Assembly (NCBI GenBank): GCA_045642085.1 | Contig: JAZUIF010000131.1 | Location: 1 to 64,000, forward strand | Source of the DNA: UBA1723 sp045642085 | GTDB taxonomy: Bacteria > Bacteroidota > Bacteroidia > Bacteroidales > Paludibacteraceae | Length of the DNA stretch: 64,000 bases | Reading direction: 5' to 3' | In this document: positions 63,245 through 64,000 of the stretch, piece by piece | Layout: each line of letters begins with the position of its first letter | Numbering within the stretch: the stretch's first letter is position 1 | The notes under the pieces: generated by a model | The model's input: only the letters and a program-made list of their open reading frames with translations | Told to the model about the DNA's origin: nothing | Databases searched by the model: none | Made by a program: the position numbers and the translations under genes

Positions 63245-64000
63245 CTATTTCTTTCCTGAATAGACCACTGAATAGTAGGCATTTACCAACTTTTGAAGTC
63301 TTTTTGATAGATCCATGAACTCTTTGCATAATTGCTCATTTTCCATATATGCAGCATGGACATTAGTTCTATTAGCTACATTTTCCATCTGCCCATCAAA
63401 ATTTTGTTTGATATCATCACAGCAATCCACACATGAATTTAGATACGATTCCAAATTCTGAAATTCATATGAAGACATCTCGTACCTATCCTTACTAAAG
63501 AAATGCTCTTCCCAATGAGGAACAGACTTAGCTTCTTGAGCATTTTGTTTTAGGAATCTTATATTACTATTCAATGTTGCAGCCCAAGATTCAATACAAT
63601 CATCCCACTCTTTCAAGTTCTTTTTTAATTCAGCGGCACCATTCTTATATACAGATTCATCATTTTTGACCATACAAACTAACGTCTTCAAATAATCATT
63701 AGCATTTGATTTGTCTAATTTATTAATCGGACCTAGTATGTTTTCTAAAGGATAATCTTTTCCAAACTGGATTATATCAGTAAATTTGAGATTTGCTGCA
63801 GTCGCAGTTTTTCTTACCTGTTCCATTGTTTTTTGAGCCTGTGCAGGAGATACCGTATCACACTGATTCAAAACAAAATACAAAGGTTTACTAAATTTAG
63901 ACAAAATTTTAAGTGACTTGGCATTCAACTCTCCTCTATTAACATCTACAACCCAAAACAAAGCGTCACTTTCATTAACGACACCCAATGTTCTTTGTTC
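63245..64000 (-). CDS. Dynamin-like GTPase 2, N-terminus outside window
   Basis: C-terminal part (at least 251 residues) of a second dynamin-type GTPase. The frame remains open to the window edge (…EQRTLGVVNESDALFWVVDV), so the P-loop and switch regions lie outside. Visible are the strand after G3 (ALFWVVDVNRGE), G4-like NQCD (usually NKxD) and a following helical region with no obvious membrane segment. Its helices resemble stalk regions of dynamin 1 only in general pattern. It is transcribed ahead of dynamin 1 and is presumably its partner. Confidence 0.8.
   Translation of the reverse strand, partial: EQRTLGVVNESDALFWVVDVNRGELNAKSLKILSKFSKPLYFVLNQCDTVSPAQAQKTMEQVRKTATAANLKFTDIIQFGKDYPLENILGPINKLDKSNANDYLKTLVCMVKNDESVYKNGAAELKKNLKEWDDCIESWAATLNSNIRFLKQNAQEAKSVPHWEEHFFSKDRYEMSSYEFQNLESYLNSCVDCCDDIKQNFDGQMENVANRTNVHAAYMENEQLCKEFMDLSKRLQKLVNAYYSVVYSGKK

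Overview
The window looks like chromosome from a Bacteroidota species, most likely order Bacteroidales. The evidence is the gene families (trigger factor-clpP-clpX-recQ order, a Bat 'aerotolerance' cluster, a TonB receptor paired with a DUF4249 lipoprotein, DUF4301, DUF4403, DUF4922) and the promoters, which repeatedly show the Bacteroidales -7 box TAnnTTTG, in the clearest cases 19-21 bases after a TTG -33 element. I saw no rRNA, tRNA, CRISPR array, insertion sequence or prophage. The body of the window is ordinary chromosome; both ends are more AT-rich and look accessory.

Layout. 1-943: end of an unrecognised gene. 1039-4821 (minus): mnmA, a cell-wall amidase, a DUF1016 nuclease-like protein and a small secreted protein. 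4911-5580 (minus): higBA toxin-antitoxin pair. 5674-8872 (minus): a CreD membrane-protein cluster with its own winged-helix regulator, in which three promoters share one palindromic operator, plus a 31-residue membrane micro-ORF. 9018-10532 (minus): DUF4301. 10875-18962 (plus): five-gene operon with a large secreted amidase-like protein, a GT2 glycosyltransferase, a related unknown protein, a HIT/GalT-like DUF4922 enzyme and a CE2 esterase lipoprotein. 19010-21696 (minus): HExxH membrane protein, radical SAM/SPASM protein and two outer-membrane barrels. 22079-28901 (plus): tig, clpP, clpX, recQ and a nucleotidyltransferase. 29020-31538: secreted nuclease (plus), then an unknown anchored protein and a barrel (minus). 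31743-35478 (plus): membrane glycosyltransferase, DUF2007, mazG, DUF4403. 35604-41045 (plus): trkA-trkH, thioesterase, split chromate transporter, dapA. 41297-45886 (plus): ftsK, a small HU protein and a membrane-spanning HU-LysM protein. 46042-54452 (plus): moxR-DUF58-batABCDE. 54519-59879 (plus): pepT, an unknown gene, TonB receptor and DUF4249 lipoprotein. 59942-64000 (minus): an operon with two dynamin-like GTPases, a small ORF, an LRAT-type papain-like protein and a small unknown protein; it runs off the right edge.

Most interesting. (1) The right-edge dynamin pair plus LRAT-domain cassette is the best candidate for an undescribed membrane-acting, possibly defensive, system. (2) The protein at 44399-45886 joins a HU-type DNA-binding domain, an acidic 12-residue repeat linker, one membrane span and a LysM-like domain, so it could tether the nucleoid to the cell wall; it lies two genes after ftsK. 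(3) The CreD cluster has three copies of ACTTTG-N5-CAAAGT placed over its promoters, a self-contained regulon that can be read from sequence. (4) The 14002-17849 genes hold two adjacent proteins that appear to share a degenerate glycosyltransferase-like domain next to a nucleotide-sugar phosphorylase-like enzyme.

All functional statements rest on motifs and family knowledge read by eye; no database search was run.
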